Below are positions 14,234-14,263 of a DNA stretch of 14,263 nucleotides, one piece after another. Below the pieces are notes generated by a model. The model searched no databases and was not told the origin of the DNA. It saw nothing but the letters and a program-made list of their open reading frames with translations. The stretch covers positions 1 to 14,263 of the forward strand of contig JAPOJL010000013.1 in assembly GCA_029978425.1 (NCBI GenBank), written 5' to 3'. This DNA is from Actinomycetota bacterium (lineage in GTDB: Bacteria; Actinomycetota; Actinomycetes; Nanopelagicales; Nanopelagicaceae). Position numbers and translations under genes: made by a program. Every line of letters starts with the position of its first letter. Within the stretch, counting starts at the first letter, position 1.

Positions 14234-14263
14234 GTTTAAGTTGGGGGGAATTGGGCTTTAGGG

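Overview
The window looks like core chromosome of an actinobacterium, probably a streamlined, mid-GC aquatic one (my inference from roughly balanced base composition, very short intergenic gaps and leaderless-type starts; no rRNA is present to confirm it). Actinobacterial markers are a WhiB-family regulator, a secreted transglycosylase of the type common in the phylum, and two gene neighbourhoods known from mycobacteria: nudC-uvrD2-whiB7, and xseB/xseA-ispH-DUF6542-ychF.

Layout. 1-525 (minus): a WhiB7/WblC-like regulator cut by the left edge, preceded by a leader of about 255 nt. The leader holds a 47-codon ORF, an antiterminator helix and a strong intrinsic terminator, all under a promoter with an AT-rich block just upstream of its -35. 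521-3033 (minus): uvrD2-like helicase and the Nudix hydrolase nudC, overlapping. 3059-3865 (plus): an endonuclease/exonuclease/phosphatase-fold enzyme. 3872-4911 (minus): two coupled genes of phage-like character. 5006-7967 (minus): typA and ychF, overlapping. 8019-9576 (plus): rmuC and a DUF6542-like membrane protein. 9556-10509 (minus): ispH. 10535-13627 (plus): xseA-xseB-class I fumarase. 13624-14199 (minus): secreted SLT-type transglycosylase.

Working together. Much of the window is genome maintenance: UvrD2, RmuC, exonuclease VII (XseAB), and perhaps the phage-like recombination pair. The rest covers ribosome-linked GTPase/ATPase functions (TypA, YchF), the last isoprenoid precursor step (IspH), the TCA cycle (fumarase), NAD/nucleotide clean-up (NudC) and wall remodelling (SLT protein).

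Two regulatory architectures stand out. The first is a complete, readable uORF/terminator attenuator in front of whiB7, which would couple antibiotic-slowed translation to resistance gene expression. The second is a pair of 25-bp divergent intergenic regions (nudC|EEP and ispH|xseA) with exactly the same geometry: 6 nt, -10 box, 1 nt, -10 box, 6 nt. This implies leaderless, mutually exclusive divergent promoters. I saw no tRNA, rRNA, CRISPR array, insertion sequence or integrase.
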